Source: Alistipes sp. (GTDB lineage: Bacteria; Bacteroidota; Bacteroidia; Bacteroidales; Rikenellaceae). Taken from it: a DNA stretch of 34,284 bases. The notes under the pieces are model-generated. The model was not told where the DNA came from. It worked only from the letters and a program-made list of their open reading frames with translations, and ran no database searches. How positions within the stretch are numbered: the stretch's first letter is position 1; each line of letters opens with the position of its first letter. Positions 5,921-14,950 of the stretch are shown here, piece after piece. The translations under genes were made by a program, and so were the position numbers. The stretch is from assembly GCA_017654125.1 (NCBI GenBank), contig JAFNYX010000123.1:1-34284 (forward strand), written 5' to 3'.

Positions 5921-8140
5921 ATGAGTGCATTTGCCGACATAATACTTCCTTTGGCACAACCCGCCTATACCTTCGCCATTGGCGCGACGGAAGGGTTGTG
6001 TGTCGGTGATGCAGTAGCCGTGCAATTCGGCCGACAAGCAGTCTATACAGGTATCGTACAGCGTCTGCACGACACACCGCCCACAAGTGGCCGCGTGAAG
6101 AGCATCATCGCCCGCCTGTATCACCGTCCACTACTCTCGCCCACGCAGATTCGATTTTGGGAGTGGATAGCCGACTACTATATGTGCACCATCGGCGAAG
6201 TGATGCGAATGGCCCTGCCTTCGACCATCAAGCCACACGCCCGCAATGCATCGGAATTTGAGCCCTACACGCCGCGCCACGAACGGATTCTTTCGCTCTC
6301 GGCAACTGCGCCCGATGGCGAGGCGCTTGAACGTATGCGCCGACGTGCGCCACGACGTGCAGCCCTCATCGACGCACTACGCCAAGCCGGAGGAGAGTTA
6401 CCGAGAAGTGCCGCCAATGCGGATGCAGCAGTCATCGCGACTCTTGTTAAGTCGGGCGAAATTGTCACATTCGAACGCGAATGTGAGCCGTCGTTTGCAC
6501 CAATACAATCAACACTGCTACCGACGCTTTCTGCCGCACAAACAGAAGCTTTGGAGCAAATCGAAAAACATTTTTCGCATCACAATATCGTTGTGCTACA
6601 CGGCGTAACAGGCTCGGGCAAGACCGAAATATACGCCCACCGTATAGCCGAGACTCTCGCTCGTGGCGAAGATGTACTATATCTCGTACCGGAGATTTCG
6701 CTCACACAACAACTCGTTGCGCGCATGCGTCGAATGTTCGGCGACCGCGTAACGTCATACCACTCGAAACTCACACCACAACGTCGCACACGCATCTATA
6801 CCGATCTGCTTCGCGCACCTTCGGGCAACTTCGTTATCGGAGCGCGTTCGGCACTCTTTCTGCCATTCGCACGACTCGGTCTTGTGGTGGTGGACGAAGA
6901 GCACGATTCGAGCTACAAGCAAAGCGAACCGGCACCGCGTTACAATGGTCGCGATGCGGCCGTAATGCTCGCTGCAATGCACGGAGCAAAGAGTATTCTC
7001 GGCAGTGCGACTCCGGCTCTCGAAACCTACGCAAACACACTCTCCGGCAAATACGGATACGTTTCACTCTCAGAACGATACGGCGAGGCTACACCTCCGC
7101 AAATCATCATCTCGGACACCATACGCGCCGCAAAACGCGGCGAACGCAAATCGCACTTCAACACGATACTCTTGAACAAAATCGAGGAGCGATTGGAGCG
7201 CGGCGAACAGGTGATGCTCTTCCAAAACAGACGCGGATACTCGCCCTACGTCGAGTGTCCCGAGTGCGGTTGGACGGCACGCTGTCCGCACTGCAACGTC
7301 ACACTCTCGCAACATGCAGGCGGAGCGTCGCTACGTTGCCACTACTGCGGATACACAACACCCACACCTACGCGTTGTCCCGGATGCCAACGTGCCGAGG
7401 TACGCCCGATGGGATTCGGCACCGAGCGTGTCGAGGAGGAGATTTCGCGTCTCTTCCCGTCGGCTCGCGTCGTACGCCTTGATAGCGATACTGCAACCTC
7501 CGATGCCGCCTACGAGCGCATCATATCGGGTTTTGCACGCCACGAAGCCGACATTCTGGTCGGCACGCGCATTATCGCCAAAGGTTTGGATTTCGAGCGC
7601 GTGACACTTATCGGCATACTCAATGCCGACAACCTACTCAATGCTCCCGATTTTCGAGCAGGCGAACGCGCATGGCAGACCATCGTACAGATGGCGGGAC
7701 GTTGCGGCAGACGCGACGGTCGGGGCGAAGTCATCATACAGAGCGCCGACCCGTGCCACTCGCTGTTGGCAATTGCCTCCGAAAACCTCTACGAAAAGAT
7801 GGCCACGACGCTGCTTGCCGAGCGACAACGTTTCTCGTACCCTCCTTACACGCGACTGATTCGCATCACGCTACGCGACACCGACACACAACGCCTGGCA
7901 ACCGTAGCCTCCTCGCTCGGAAGTGCTCTGCGAGAGCGGTTTGCATCCCGCGTATTCGGCCCCGTCACACCACTGCTCGACCGCATGCGTGGCGAATACA
8001 TCGTGGAGATAATGCTCAAAATCGAAGTCGAGGCATCGTTCGCTCGCGCCAAGCAGATTCTGCGCGAGTGCATCGACGCTCTGCAACGCGAACCCGAACT
8101 CCGCAAAACAACCATTATCTGTGATGTCGATTTTGTCTGA
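5921..8140 (+). CDS. priA: Primosomal protein N' (replication restart helicase)
   Basis: 739 aa from the ATG at 5921, close to the 732 aa of the E. coli protein. The open frame extends to 5828, but the added basic residues overlap the promoter region. PriA binds stalled forks and D-loops and reloads the replicative helicase. Visible parts are an N-terminal fork-binding domain with LPLAQPAYTFAI, Walker A GVTGSGKT (about residue 228), Walker B/DEEH box VVVDEEHDSSYK (about 324), and the zinc-binding insertion with four CxxC pairs between about residues 446 and 489. Helicase motifs continue to GRCGRRDGRGEV. The helicase it would reload, DnaB, is encoded 1 kb downstream. It overlaps comF by 17 nt, so the two are one transcript. 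Confidence 0.96.
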   Translation: MSAFADIILPLAQPAYTFAIGATEGLCVGDAVAVQFGRQAVYTGIVQRLHDTPPTSGRVKSIIARLYHRPLLSPTQIRFWEWIADYYMCTIGEVMRMALPSTIKPHARNASEFEPYTPRHERILSLSATAPDGEALERMRRRAPRRAALIDALRQAGGELPRSAANADAAVIATLVKSGEIVTFERECEPSFAPIQSTLLPTLSAAQTEALEQIEKHFSHHNIVVLHGVTGSGKTEIYAHRIAETLARGEDVLYLVPEISLTQQLVARMRRMFGDRVTSYHSKLTPQRRTRIYTDLLRAPSGNFVIGARSALFLPFARLGLVVVDEEHDSSYKQSEPAPRYNGRDAAVMLAAMHGAKSILGSATPALETYANTLSGKYGYVSLSERYGEATPPQIIISDTIRAAKRGERKSHFNTILLNKIEERLERGEQVMLFQNRRGYSPYVECPECGWTARCPHCNVTLSQHAGGASLRCHYCGYTTPTPTRCPGCQRAEVRPMGFGTERVEEEISRLFPSARVVRLDSDTATSDAAYERIISGFARHEADILVGTRIIAKGLDFERVTLIGILNADNLLNAPDFRAGERAWQTIVQMAGRCGRRDGRGEVIIQSADPCHSLLAIASENLYEKMATTLLAERQRFSYPPYTRLIRITLRDTDTQRLATVASSLGSALRERFASRVFGPVTPLLDRMRGEYIVEIMLKIEVEASFARAKQILRECIDALQREPELRKTTIICDVDFV

Positions 8141-8858
8141 TTTTCTGAAACGCACCCTCTCCGACATCGGCTCGCTGCTTCTGCCCGCACACTGCCCCGT
8201 ATGCGGAGAGATGCTTATCGAAGAGGAGCGATTCGTCTGTACGGCGTGTCGCTATCGCGCACCAATGACCTACTTTTGGCGCGACGCGGACAATCCAATG
8301 GCACGTCGATTTTGGGGACTGCTACCCATTGAACGCGCATCGGCATTCATCTGGTTTATCGACGAGAGTCGGTGGCGCGACCTGATACACACCTTCAAAT
8401 ATCGAGGCGGATGGCTCGCGGCACAACGCATGGGCGAGTGGTACGGAGTTGAAATGATGCGCGACGGAGCGTTGGAAGACATCGACCTGATTATTCCCGT
8501 TCCGCTACACTGGCGCAAACGTCTTGCACGTCGCTACAACCAATCGGAGTACATAGCATCGGGAATAGCCCGCGCCTCGGGCATCAAGGTTGAAACGCGA
8601 GCCGTTCGTCGTACACGTAACAATCCGAGCCAAGCACAACGCTCACTCAACGAGCGTTGGGATAATGTCGAAGATATCTTTACGGTCATCCATCCCGAAC
8701 GACTGCGTTCACGCCACATACTGCTCGTCGATGATGTTTTCACGACGGGTGCAACCATCGCTTCGTGTGCCGAACGAATAATCGAGGCGTGTGAAGGCGA
8801 CGTTCGCATCAGTGTTGCGGTGCTTGCCGTATCACGACGTGCAATGGGCGATTTTTAG
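8124..8858 (+). CDS. comF: ComF-family amidophosphoribosyltransferase-like protein
   Basis: 244 aa from ATG 8124 (a GTG lies one codon earlier). The start lies inside the end of priA, indicating translational coupling. It has an N-terminal zinc-finger-like part (CPVCGEM…CTAC) and a C-terminal phosphoribosyltransferase fold with the PRPP-binding signature ILLVDDVFTTGATIASC. The segment RYNQSEYIASG plus NPSQAQRSLNERW is typical of ComF (…R.YNQ…, …Q..L....R..N). In naturally competent bacteria ComF acts in single-stranded DNA uptake with PriA; in Bacteroidetes its role is not settled. The pairing with priA supports a DNA-handling role. Confidence 0.92.
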   Translation: MSILSDFLKRTLSDIGSLLLPAHCPVCGEMLIEEERFVCTACRYRAPMTYFWRDADNPMARRFWGLLPIERASAFIWFIDESRWRDLIHTFKYRGGWLAAQRMGEWYGVEMMRDGALEDIDLIIPVPLHWRKRLARRYNQSEYIASGIARASGIKVETRAVRRTRNNPSQAQRSLNERWDNVEDIFTVIHPERLRSRHILLVDDVFTTGATIASCAERIIEACEGDVRISVAVLAVSRRAMGDF

Positions 8859-8986
8859 AAGTACGAAGCAAAACTTTCGCCTGCAAACACCCTCTCTCCA
8901 ACTTACCTTGCCCCGAAAATCACTTTTTGCAGAAAAATATCAACATCCGCACGAGGCCTTTGTGGCGGCACGAATGAGCCATTATG

Positions 8987-9007
8987 CTCTGTTGTAAACA
9001 GAGTTTT
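8987..9007 (+). terminator. Probable intrinsic terminator after priA-comF
   Basis: A perfect 7-bp stem, CTCTGTT (8987-8993) with AACAGAG (8997-9003), has a 3-nt loop and is followed by TTTTC. It lies 128 bp after comF and 24 bp before the -33 box of the dnaB promoter. The T run is short, so efficiency is uncertain. The rest of the 238-bp gap shows no gene. Confidence 0.6.
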
Positions 9008-9030
9008 CAACATCGACACATTTTTCGGGT

Positions 9031-9061
9031 TTTGCCACGTCGGGAAAATTTTATACTTTTG
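9031..9061 (+). promoter_or_regulatory. Canonical Bacteroidetes promoter of dnaB (TTTG-N19-TAnnTTTG)
   Basis: TTTG at 9031-9034 and TACTTTTG at 9054-9061 are separated by exactly 19 bp. A start near 9068 would give a 25-30 nt leader before the dnaB ATG at 9097. Confidence 0.8.
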
Positions 9062-9096
9062 TTAGGTTTTTCATCACGAAACTTGTTAGAAACAAT

Positions 9097-10656
9097 ATGG
9101 CCAAAGATTTTCAACAATCGCAACGCAATAAAAGTGCATACAACGCGCTCGCTCCGGAGGCAGCCGAAATCAGCAATGTACCACCACAGGCGGTCGAAAT
9201 CGAGGAGGCAGTCCTCGGTGCGCTGATGCTCGAAAGCGACTCCATAACCATCGTTCAGGAGTATCTGACCGAGCAGTCGTTCTATACCGAGGAACATCGA
9301 CTCATCTATCGAGCCATAAACGAACTCTCACAGGAGCGCAAGCCGATTGACCTCTACACTGTCACCGAACAACTAAAATCCAAGCGCGAGCTGACAAAGG
9401 TAGGCGGTGCGGTATATCTCGCACGCCTTACGCAGAAGGTTGGTGCGGCGGCAAATGTTGAATTTCACGCCCGCATCATCGCCCAAAAGTACATCCAGCG
9501 CGAACTTATCCGCTCGTCGGTCGAGATTCAACGTCGTTCGTACGACAGCGCAACCGACGTTACGGACCTTATCGGCTTTGCCGAATCGGAGATTCTGAAA
9601 ATCACCGAGGGCCACGTCAAGCGTTCGGTACAGAACTCGGCAGACATTCTGCATCGTACACTGCTCCAAATCGCCGAGGCGGGCAAAAACGACTCGCGTT
9701 ACAGCGGCGTATGTACGGGCTTCAACGCATTGGACAATATCACGCTCGGATGGCAACCATCCGACCTGATTATCGTTGCGGCACGTCCTTCGATGGGTAA
9801 GACGGCATTCGTGCTCTCGATGGCGCGAAATATTGCCGTCACGTACGAAACACCCGTGGCATTCTTCTCGTTGGAGATGTCCTCCACGCAGCTTATGACG
9901 CGTCTGATTGTTGCCGAAACGGGATTGGACAGCAAACTCGTCCGTAGCGGTAAACTCTCGCCCGAGGATTGGAACAACCTCCATGTTGCTACCAAACCTC
10001 TCGGTATGGCTCCGCTCTATATCGACGACACGCCGGCACTCTCCATCTTCGAGTTCCGTTCGAAGGCACGCCGTATGTATGCCCACAACGGCATCAAACT
10101 CATCATCATAGACTACTTGCAGTTGATGACCGGTGGCGTGCAGAGCAACAACGGCAACCGCGAGCAGGAGGTGGCATTCATCTCGCGTACGCTCAAAGCC
10201 ATAGCCAAAGAGTTGAACATTCCGATTATCGCCCTTTCGCAGCTCAACCGTACTACCGAGTCGCGCGGCGGCTCAAAACGTCCACAATTGAGCGACCTCC
10301 GAGAGTCGGGAGCAATCGAGCAGGATGCCGATGTTGTAGCATTCATCCACCGTCCCGAATACTATGGTTTTACGCAGACCGAGGACGGACAATCGACACT
10401 CGGACTTGCCGAACTCATCCTGGCAAAGCACCGTAACGGTGAGGTTACGGACGTTCGTCTGAAATTTATCAAGGACCAGGCACGTTTTGCCGATTTCGAT
10501 GCCATCTCGCCTACCGCACAGTCGTTGCAGGCGGAGCAGTACGACACCTATGATTCGTCGTTCGGCTCGCCATCCGGCTCACCAATGCAGAATATCGGCG
10601 CAACCGAATTCGACATCCCCGGTTCGCGTCCCGTAAGCGACGAGGTGCCGTTCTAA
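9097..10656 (+). CDS. dnaB: Replicative DNA helicase DnaB
   Basis: 519 aa. It is the hexameric 5'-3' helicase that unwinds DNA at the replication fork and recruits primase. The N-terminal domain starts with the family block PPQAVEIEEAVLGALMLE (residues ~28-45) and has the helical collar region to about 175. The RecA-like domain shows LIIVAARPSMGKTAF (Walker A near residue 232), FFSLEMSSTQLM, LIIIDYLQLM (Walker B), LSQLNR and RPQLSDLRESGAIEQDAD. There is no intein. The C-terminal ~40 residues are Ser/Gly/Pro-rich and probably disordered. It has its own promoter and is followed 72 bp later by the ComM/YifB gene without an obvious terminator between. Confidence 0.98.
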   Translation: MAKDFQQSQRNKSAYNALAPEAAEISNVPPQAVEIEEAVLGALMLESDSITIVQEYLTEQSFYTEEHRLIYRAINELSQERKPIDLYTVTEQLKSKRELTKVGGAVYLARLTQKVGAAANVEFHARIIAQKYIQRELIRSSVEIQRRSYDSATDVTDLIGFAESEILKITEGHVKRSVQNSADILHRTLLQIAEAGKNDSRYSGVCTGFNALDNITLGWQPSDLIIVAARPSMGKTAFVLSMARNIAVTYETPVAFFSLEMSSTQLMTRLIVAETGLDSKLVRSGKLSPEDWNNLHVATKPLGMAPLYIDDTPALSIFEFRSKARRMYAHNGIKLIIIDYLQLMTGGVQSNNGNREQEVAFISRTLKAIAKELNIPIIALSQLNRTTESRGGSKRPQLSDLRESGAIEQDADVVAFIHRPEYYGFTQTEDGQSTLGLAELILAKHRNGEVTDVRLKFIKDQARFADFDAISPTAQSLQAEQYDTYDSSFGSPSGSPMQNIGATEFDIPGSRPVSDEVPF

Positions 10657-10728
10657 TCGGACCGACAACAAACCTCACAACAGAGAAATAACCACAAACC
10701 AACACCCGACAATAAACCCGAAGAGACG

Positions 10729-12267
10729 ATGTTTGTAAAGTGTTACGCAGGAGCAATCGTGGGTATCCGCGCCGTAGAGGTGACCGTTGAGGTCAATGTA
10801 GCAGGTGGCGGTATCGGTCTCTATATGGTCGGTCTGCCAGACAACGCAGTCAAGGAGAGCGAACAGCGTATCCGCGCCGCTTTTGAGAATTCGCAGATGC
10901 GTATGACGGGTAAAAAGGTGGTGGTCAATCTCGCACCTGCCGACCTTCGCAAAGAGGGGTCGGGTTTTGATTTGCCGATTGCTATCGGAATCCTTGCGGC
11001 AACCGACCAAATCGCAGCCGAACAGATTGAGAGCACGATGTTTGTGGGCGAGTTATCGCTCGACGGAGGCATAAAGGGAGTGCGAGGCATACTCCCGCTT
11101 GCCGTAATGGCAAAGGAGCAGGGTATCCGACGAATGGTCGTTCCGCAGACAAATGCAGCCGAGGCGGCTATCGTCGAAGGGTTGGAGGTTATCGGAGTCG
11201 ATACGCTCACCCAAACGGTCGATTTCCTGCGAGGCGATATCGCCATCGCACCGAGCGTAGCACAAAGTTCCACGCACGAACAAGAGCAGACGGCACTCTA
11301 TGCCGAGGATTTTGCCGACGTCAAAGGGCAACCGCACATCAAACGCGCATTGGAGATTGCCGCAGCGGGCGGTCATAACGTGCTGATGATTGGCGCGCCT
11401 GGCTCGGGAAAGACGATGCTCGCACGACGTCTGCCGACAATCCTCCCGCCGATGACGCTCGAAGAGGCTGTCGAAGCGACCAAAATACACTCCGTCGCGG
11501 GTAAACTCGGCGAAAGTTCGGGTCTGCTTCGCTCGCGACCTTTCCGTGCGCCACACCACCTCACATCGCAGGTGGCTCTCGTCGGTGGCGGTCAATCACC
11601 TCAACCGGGCGAAGTGAGTTTGGCTCACAACGGCGTATTATTCCTCGATGAGCTTCCGGAATTCGGTCGCAACGTCTTGGAGGTATTGCGCCAACCACTT
11701 GAAGATAAAACAATTACCGTTTCACGCGCAAAATACAGCATCGAGTATCCGGCCAACTTTACACTCATCGCAGCGATGAACCCGTGTCCTTGCGGATTTT
11801 ATAATCATCCGACCAAGGAGTGCACTTGTGCACCGTTTGCCATTCATCGCTATTTCTCACGCATATCCGGACCTCTGCTCGACCGTATTGATATGCACAT
11901 CGAGGTCGCGCCGGTGGCAATCGGAGAGATGACCTCCTCTCGAAAGGAGGAGTCGAGTGCCGACATTCGCCGTCGTGTAATTGCGGCCCGTACCCGTCAG
12001 GAGCAGCGTTTCGCAGGGCTCGGCATCCACTCTAACGCGATGATGAACAGCCGTATGCTGCGCGAATTTTGTCCACTTGCCGAACCGGTGCGTTCGCTAC
12101 TCGAACGTGCTATGGAGCGACTCAATCTCTCGGCACGCGCCTTCGACCGCATAATCAAGGTAGCGCGCACGATTGCCGATTTGGAGGGTGTCGATGACAT
12201 CTCGACCGCACACATCGCCGAGGCAATCAACTATCGCACGCTCGACCGCGACAATTGGGGACGATAA
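10729..12267 (+). CDS. ComM/YifB-family AAA+ ATPase (Mg-chelatase-like)
   Basis: 512 aa, the family's usual length. Domain order is an N-terminal Lon-like ChlI domain (residues ~1-170, with KESEQRIRAAFENS and VVNLAPADLRKEGSGFDLPIA), an AAA+ core with Walker A GAPGSGKT (about residue 222) and Walker B VLFLDELPEF, and the C-terminal Mg-chelatase domain. The AAMNPCPCGFY…C-x-C zinc-like loop is present. In Vibrio and Haemophilus ComM is a hexameric helicase that promotes branch migration during integration of transforming DNA; a similar recombination role is inferred here. It lies behind dnaB and is probably read from the dnaB promoter. Confidence 0.93.
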   Translation: MFVKCYAGAIVGIRAVEVTVEVNVAGGGIGLYMVGLPDNAVKESEQRIRAAFENSQMRMTGKKVVVNLAPADLRKEGSGFDLPIAIGILAATDQIAAEQIESTMFVGELSLDGGIKGVRGILPLAVMAKEQGIRRMVVPQTNAAEAAIVEGLEVIGVDTLTQTVDFLRGDIAIAPSVAQSSTHEQEQTALYAEDFADVKGQPHIKRALEIAAAGGHNVLMIGAPGSGKTMLARRLPTILPPMTLEEAVEATKIHSVAGKLGESSGLLRSRPFRAPHHLTSQVALVGGGQSPQPGEVSLAHNGVLFLDELPEFGRNVLEVLRQPLEDKTITVSRAKYSIEYPANFTLIAAMNPCPCGFYNHPTKECTCAPFAIHRYFSRISGPLLDRIDMHIEVAPVAIGEMTSSRKEESSADIRRRVIAARTRQEQRFAGLGIHSNAMMNSRMLREFCPLAEPVRSLLERAMERLNLSARAFDRIIKVARTIADLEGVDDISTAHIAEAINYRTLDRDNWGR

Positions 12268-12327
12268 GTTCCGCCACGCTCGTCTGTGGCACAAATTTCA
12301 CCCGTTTTGCACAAAAAGCCGCCCAAC

Positions 12328-12350
12328 CGAGTAATTTTATTACTCGTTTC
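12328..12350. terminator. Perfect hairpin between the ComM gene and the murG promoter
   Basis: CGAGTAAT (12328-12335) and ATTACTCG (12339-12346) form a perfect 8-bp stem with a TTT loop, followed by TTTC. It lies 60 bp after the upstream stop and 17 bp before the murG -33 box. The stem is not GC-rich and the T run is short, so it may be a weak terminator or a protein-binding palindrome. Confidence 0.45.
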
Positions 12351-12362
12351 TGCTCGTTATGC

Positions 12363-12393
12363 TTTGAAGTTCGCGGAATAATCTCTATTTTTG
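12363..12393 (+). promoter_or_regulatory. Canonical promoter of the murG-ftsZ cluster (TTTG-N19-TAnnTTTG)
   Basis: TTTG at 12363-12366 and TATTTTTG at 12386-12393, spaced by 19 bp, match the Bacteroidetes housekeeping promoter exactly. The expected start is near 12399-12401, about 20 nt before the murG ATG. Confidence 0.8.
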
Positions 12394-12399
12394 TGAATA

Positions 12400-12413
12400 T
12401 ATTCGAACGAATA
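12400..12413. promoter_or_regulatory. Palindrome at the predicted murG transcription start
   Basis: TATTCG-AA-CGAATA is a perfect 6+6 inverted repeat with a 2-bp centre. It lies exactly where transcription from the 12363-12393 promoter should begin and 7 bp before the murG ATG. An operator for a dimeric repressor is possible; a chance palindrome cannot be excluded. Confidence 0.35.
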
Positions 12414-12420
12414 CACATTT

Positions 12421-13521
12421 ATGAAACGAATCATACTTTCAGGAGGCGGTACAGGCGGGCATATCTACCCTGCCGTATCGGTCGCGGAGGCACTTCGACG
12501 CCGCTTGGGCGACGATGTCGAAATCCTCTTTGTCGGAGCAGAAGGCAAGATGGAGATGACACTCATCCCGAAACTCGGCTACCGCATCGTCGGCGTACCT
12601 ATCGCCGGACTGCAACGCCGACTCTCGTGGAGCAACTTCGCTCTGCCGGCACGCATCATTCGCAGTTTGAGCCGCGCACGCAAGATTTTGAAGGGTTTTC
12701 AGCCGGACATCGTTGTCGGTTTCGGCGGCTACGCCAGCGCGCCCGTTCTATGGATGGCTCAACGTATGGGCATCCCGACCGTCATTCAAGAGCAGAACTC
12801 CTACGCCGGTCTGGTGAACAAAATTGTCGGTGGTTCGGCAAAGAGCGTCTGCGTAGCGTACGACGGTATGGAGCGTTTCTTCGATGAGGAGAAGATTGTC
12901 AAGACGGGTAACCCTCTGCGTGCATCGTTCGCCAAAGGCTGCGTTTCGCGCGAGGAGGCTCTCGCATATTACGGCTTCGACGCATCGCTCCCGGTACTCC
13001 TTGTTGTGGGCGGTTCGCTTGGTACCCGCACGCTCAACAATATGATGCGTTCGTGGATTATGACGCTCGGTGGCAAGGCCCCCGTCCAGGTCATTTGGCA
13101 GACGGGACGCATCTACGAAACCGAAATGAAGAATTTTCTGCGCGACTACCCTACCACCAACATTTGGCAGGGTGCGTTCATCGACCGCATGGACTACGCC
13201 TACGAGATTGCCGACGTAGTGATTTCGCGTAGCGGAGCATGCACCGTATCGGAGTTGTGTTTGGCAGCAAAGCCGACACTCTTCGTTCCGTCGCCTAACG
13301 TAGCCGAAGACCATCAGACCAAGAACGCACAGGCATTGGTCGATGTCAAGGCGGCACGCATGGTAGCCGACCGCGATGCCGTGGATTGCGGTATCTCGAC
13401 CGCACTGCGAATGATTGCCGACAAGCGCGAACTCATGATGCTTGCATCGAATATCTCGCACCTCGCCATATCGGACTCGGCCGACCGTGTTGTGGACGAA
13501 ATTCTCAAACATAGCAAATAG
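12421..13521 (+). CDS. murG: UDP-N-acetylglucosamine-N-acetylmuramyl-(pentapeptide) pyrophosphoryl-undecaprenol N-acetylglucosamine transferase
   Basis: 366 aa. It converts lipid I to lipid II at the inner face of the cytoplasmic membrane, the last cytoplasmic step of peptidoglycan precursor synthesis. The N-terminal GGGTGGHIYPA (residues 8-18) is the family signature, followed by FVGFGGYAS and IQEQNSYAG. The C-terminal GT-B half has VVGGSLGTRTLNN and the donor-binding SRSGACTVSEL plus PSPNVAEDHQTKNA. It opens the division cluster in this window. murD, ftsW and other genes usually upstream are absent; a ComM-family gene is there instead. Confidence 0.97.
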   Translation: MKRIILSGGGTGGHIYPAVSVAEALRRRLGDDVEILFVGAEGKMEMTLIPKLGYRIVGVPIAGLQRRLSWSNFALPARIIRSLSRARKILKGFQPDIVVGFGGYASAPVLWMAQRMGIPTVIQEQNSYAGLVNKIVGGSAKSVCVAYDGMERFFDEEKIVKTGNPLRASFAKGCVSREEALAYYGFDASLPVLLVVGGSLGTRTLNNMMRSWIMTLGGKAPVQVIWQTGRIYETEMKNFLRDYPTTNIWQGAFIDRMDYAYEIADVVISRSGACTVSELCLAAKPTLFVPSPNVAEDHQTKNAQALVDVKAARMVADRDAVDCGISTALRMIADKRELMMLASNISHLAISDSADRVVDEILKHSK

Positions 13522-13536
13522 CGAGGGAGGGGTCAA

Positions 13537-14919
13537 ATGGAGCAACGAAAAATATACTTCATCGGAATTGGCGGTATCGGCATGAGTGCCCTCGCTCGAT
13601 TTTTTATGCACGAAGGGTGTGCCGTTGCCGGCTACGACCGTACCGAGACACCACTCACGCAACGATTGACAGAGGAGGGAGCGCAGATTCATTACAAGGA
13701 TGACGTACGTATGATTCCGGCAGAGTTTCTCTCGCCAGAGAGTACGGTTGTAGTCTATACGCCTGCCATACCGGAGGAACACAGCGAATTGCGAATGTTC
13801 CGCGAACAAGGATACGAGTGTCTGAAACGTTCACAAATGCTCGGCGTACTATCGGAGGGCAAATTCGTGATGGCGGTTGCCGGTACGCACGGCAAGACCA
13901 CCACTTCGACACTCGTCGCATGGATTAACTCCCGCGCCGCAGGCGAAGGCAGCGCTTTCTTGGGAGGCATATCGAAGAACTTTGCCAGCAATATGGTGCT
14001 GGGTGTCGGCCGTCGTTTGGCAGTCGAAGCAGACGAGTTCGACCGTTCGTTCCTGCGTCTTTCACCCGATGTGGCGGTGGTTACTTCGGCAGATGCCGAC
14101 CACCTCGACATCTACGGCACACACGAGCAGGTAAAGGAGGCTTTCTCGCAATTCATCGACCGCATCAAGCCAGGTGGCGCACTCGTCATCAAGCATGGTG
14201 TCGATGTGGAGATTCGCAACCGCGACATCGACGTCTATCGCTACTCGTTCGATGAGCCGTGCGACTTTTACGCCGCACACGTCACATTGCTCGACGGCGG
14301 TTACTACCGTTTCGATGTGGTAACGCCGGACGGTGTGGTGGAGGATTGCACGCTAGGCATCCCGGGATGGGTCAATATCGAGAATGCTGTCGCTGCCGTT
14401 GCGCTCTATTGGTGTGCAGCTCGTGGTGAAGGCAAGCAACTACACGAAGATGCTCTGCGCGAAGCGTTGGAGGAGTTTTCGGGCGTGAAGCGTCGATTCG
14501 AGTTGTATGTGAATACGCGGAAGCAGGTCTATATGGACGACTATGCTCACCATCCGCGCGAGCTCTCGGCAACACTGACTTCCGTCAAGCGTATGTTCCC
14601 GTCGCGCCACGTGACAGCAATATTTCAGCCACACCTATACTCTCGCACGAAGGATCTCTACGAAGAGTTTGCCGAAGCACTCGGCGAGGCAGACGAGGTG
14701 GTATTGCTACCGATTTATCCGGCACGCGAAGAGCCAATCGAGGGTGTTACGTCACAACTCATCGCCGACCGCATAAGCGTACCTTGCACGATTGTCGAGC
14801 GCGAGGTATTGGCAGAGCATATCGAAGCAATGACAACCGACGTGGTTATCTCATTCGGCGCAGGCAACATTGATGCATGCTGCGAAGCATTGGCAAGAGT
14901 GTTGTCAAAAAAGGCATAA
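13537..14919 (+). CDS. murC: UDP-N-acetylmuramate--L-alanine ligase
   Basis: 460 aa. It adds L-Ala to UDP-MurNAc with ATP, the first step of stem-peptide synthesis. The N-terminal Rossmann motif IGIGGIGMSALA (residues 9-20) binds UDP-MurNAc. The ATP loop AGTHGKTTTS (115-124) and the later YMDDYAHHPRE and IFQPHLYSRT blocks are MurC-specific. It starts 15 nt after murG behind a strong Shine-Dalgarno GGGAGGGG (13525-13532), unusual for this phylum. With murG and ftsQAZ it forms one plus-strand transcript. Confidence 0.97.
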   Translation: MEQRKIYFIGIGGIGMSALARFFMHEGCAVAGYDRTETPLTQRLTEEGAQIHYKDDVRMIPAEFLSPESTVVVYTPAIPEEHSELRMFREQGYECLKRSQMLGVLSEGKFVMAVAGTHGKTTTSTLVAWINSRAAGEGSAFLGGISKNFASNMVLGVGRRLAVEADEFDRSFLRLSPDVAVVTSADADHLDIYGTHEQVKEAFSQFIDRIKPGGALVIKHGVDVEIRNRDIDVYRYSFDEPCDFYAAHVTLLDGGYYRFDVVTPDGVVEDCTLGIPGWVNIENAVAAVALYWCAARGEGKQLHEDALREALEEFSGVKRRFELYVNTRKQVYMDDYAHHPRELSATLTSVKRMFPSRHVTAIFQPHLYSRTKDLYEEFAEALGEADEVVLLPIYPAREEPIEGVTSQLIADRISVPCTIVEREVLAEHIEAMTTDVVISFGAGNIDACCEALARVLSKKA

Positions 14920-14930
14920 AAACAGACAAC

Positions 14931-14940
14931 GGGAGGAGCA
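14931..14940 (+). promoter_or_regulatory. Shine-Dalgarno site that fixes the ftsQ start
   Basis: GGGAGGAGCA lies 10 nt before ATG 14951 and contains a full GGAGG. The longer open frame beginning at 14870 would start inside murC without such a site and adds a hydrophilic stretch before the membrane anchor, so ATG 14951 is preferred. Confidence 0.65.
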
Positions 14941-14950
14941 GAATAAAGAT

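Noticed and set aside
8859..9096. Small gene or RNA between comF and dnaB
   Set aside because: Beyond a terminator hairpin and the dnaB promoter there is no convincing open frame or further structure.
12748..13809. 353-codon minus-strand open frame opposite murG/murC
   Set aside because: It is antisense to two well-conserved genes and rich in His/Arg/Cys, as shadow frames in this GC range are. The same holds for 30295-31338 and 32307-33392 on the minus strand.
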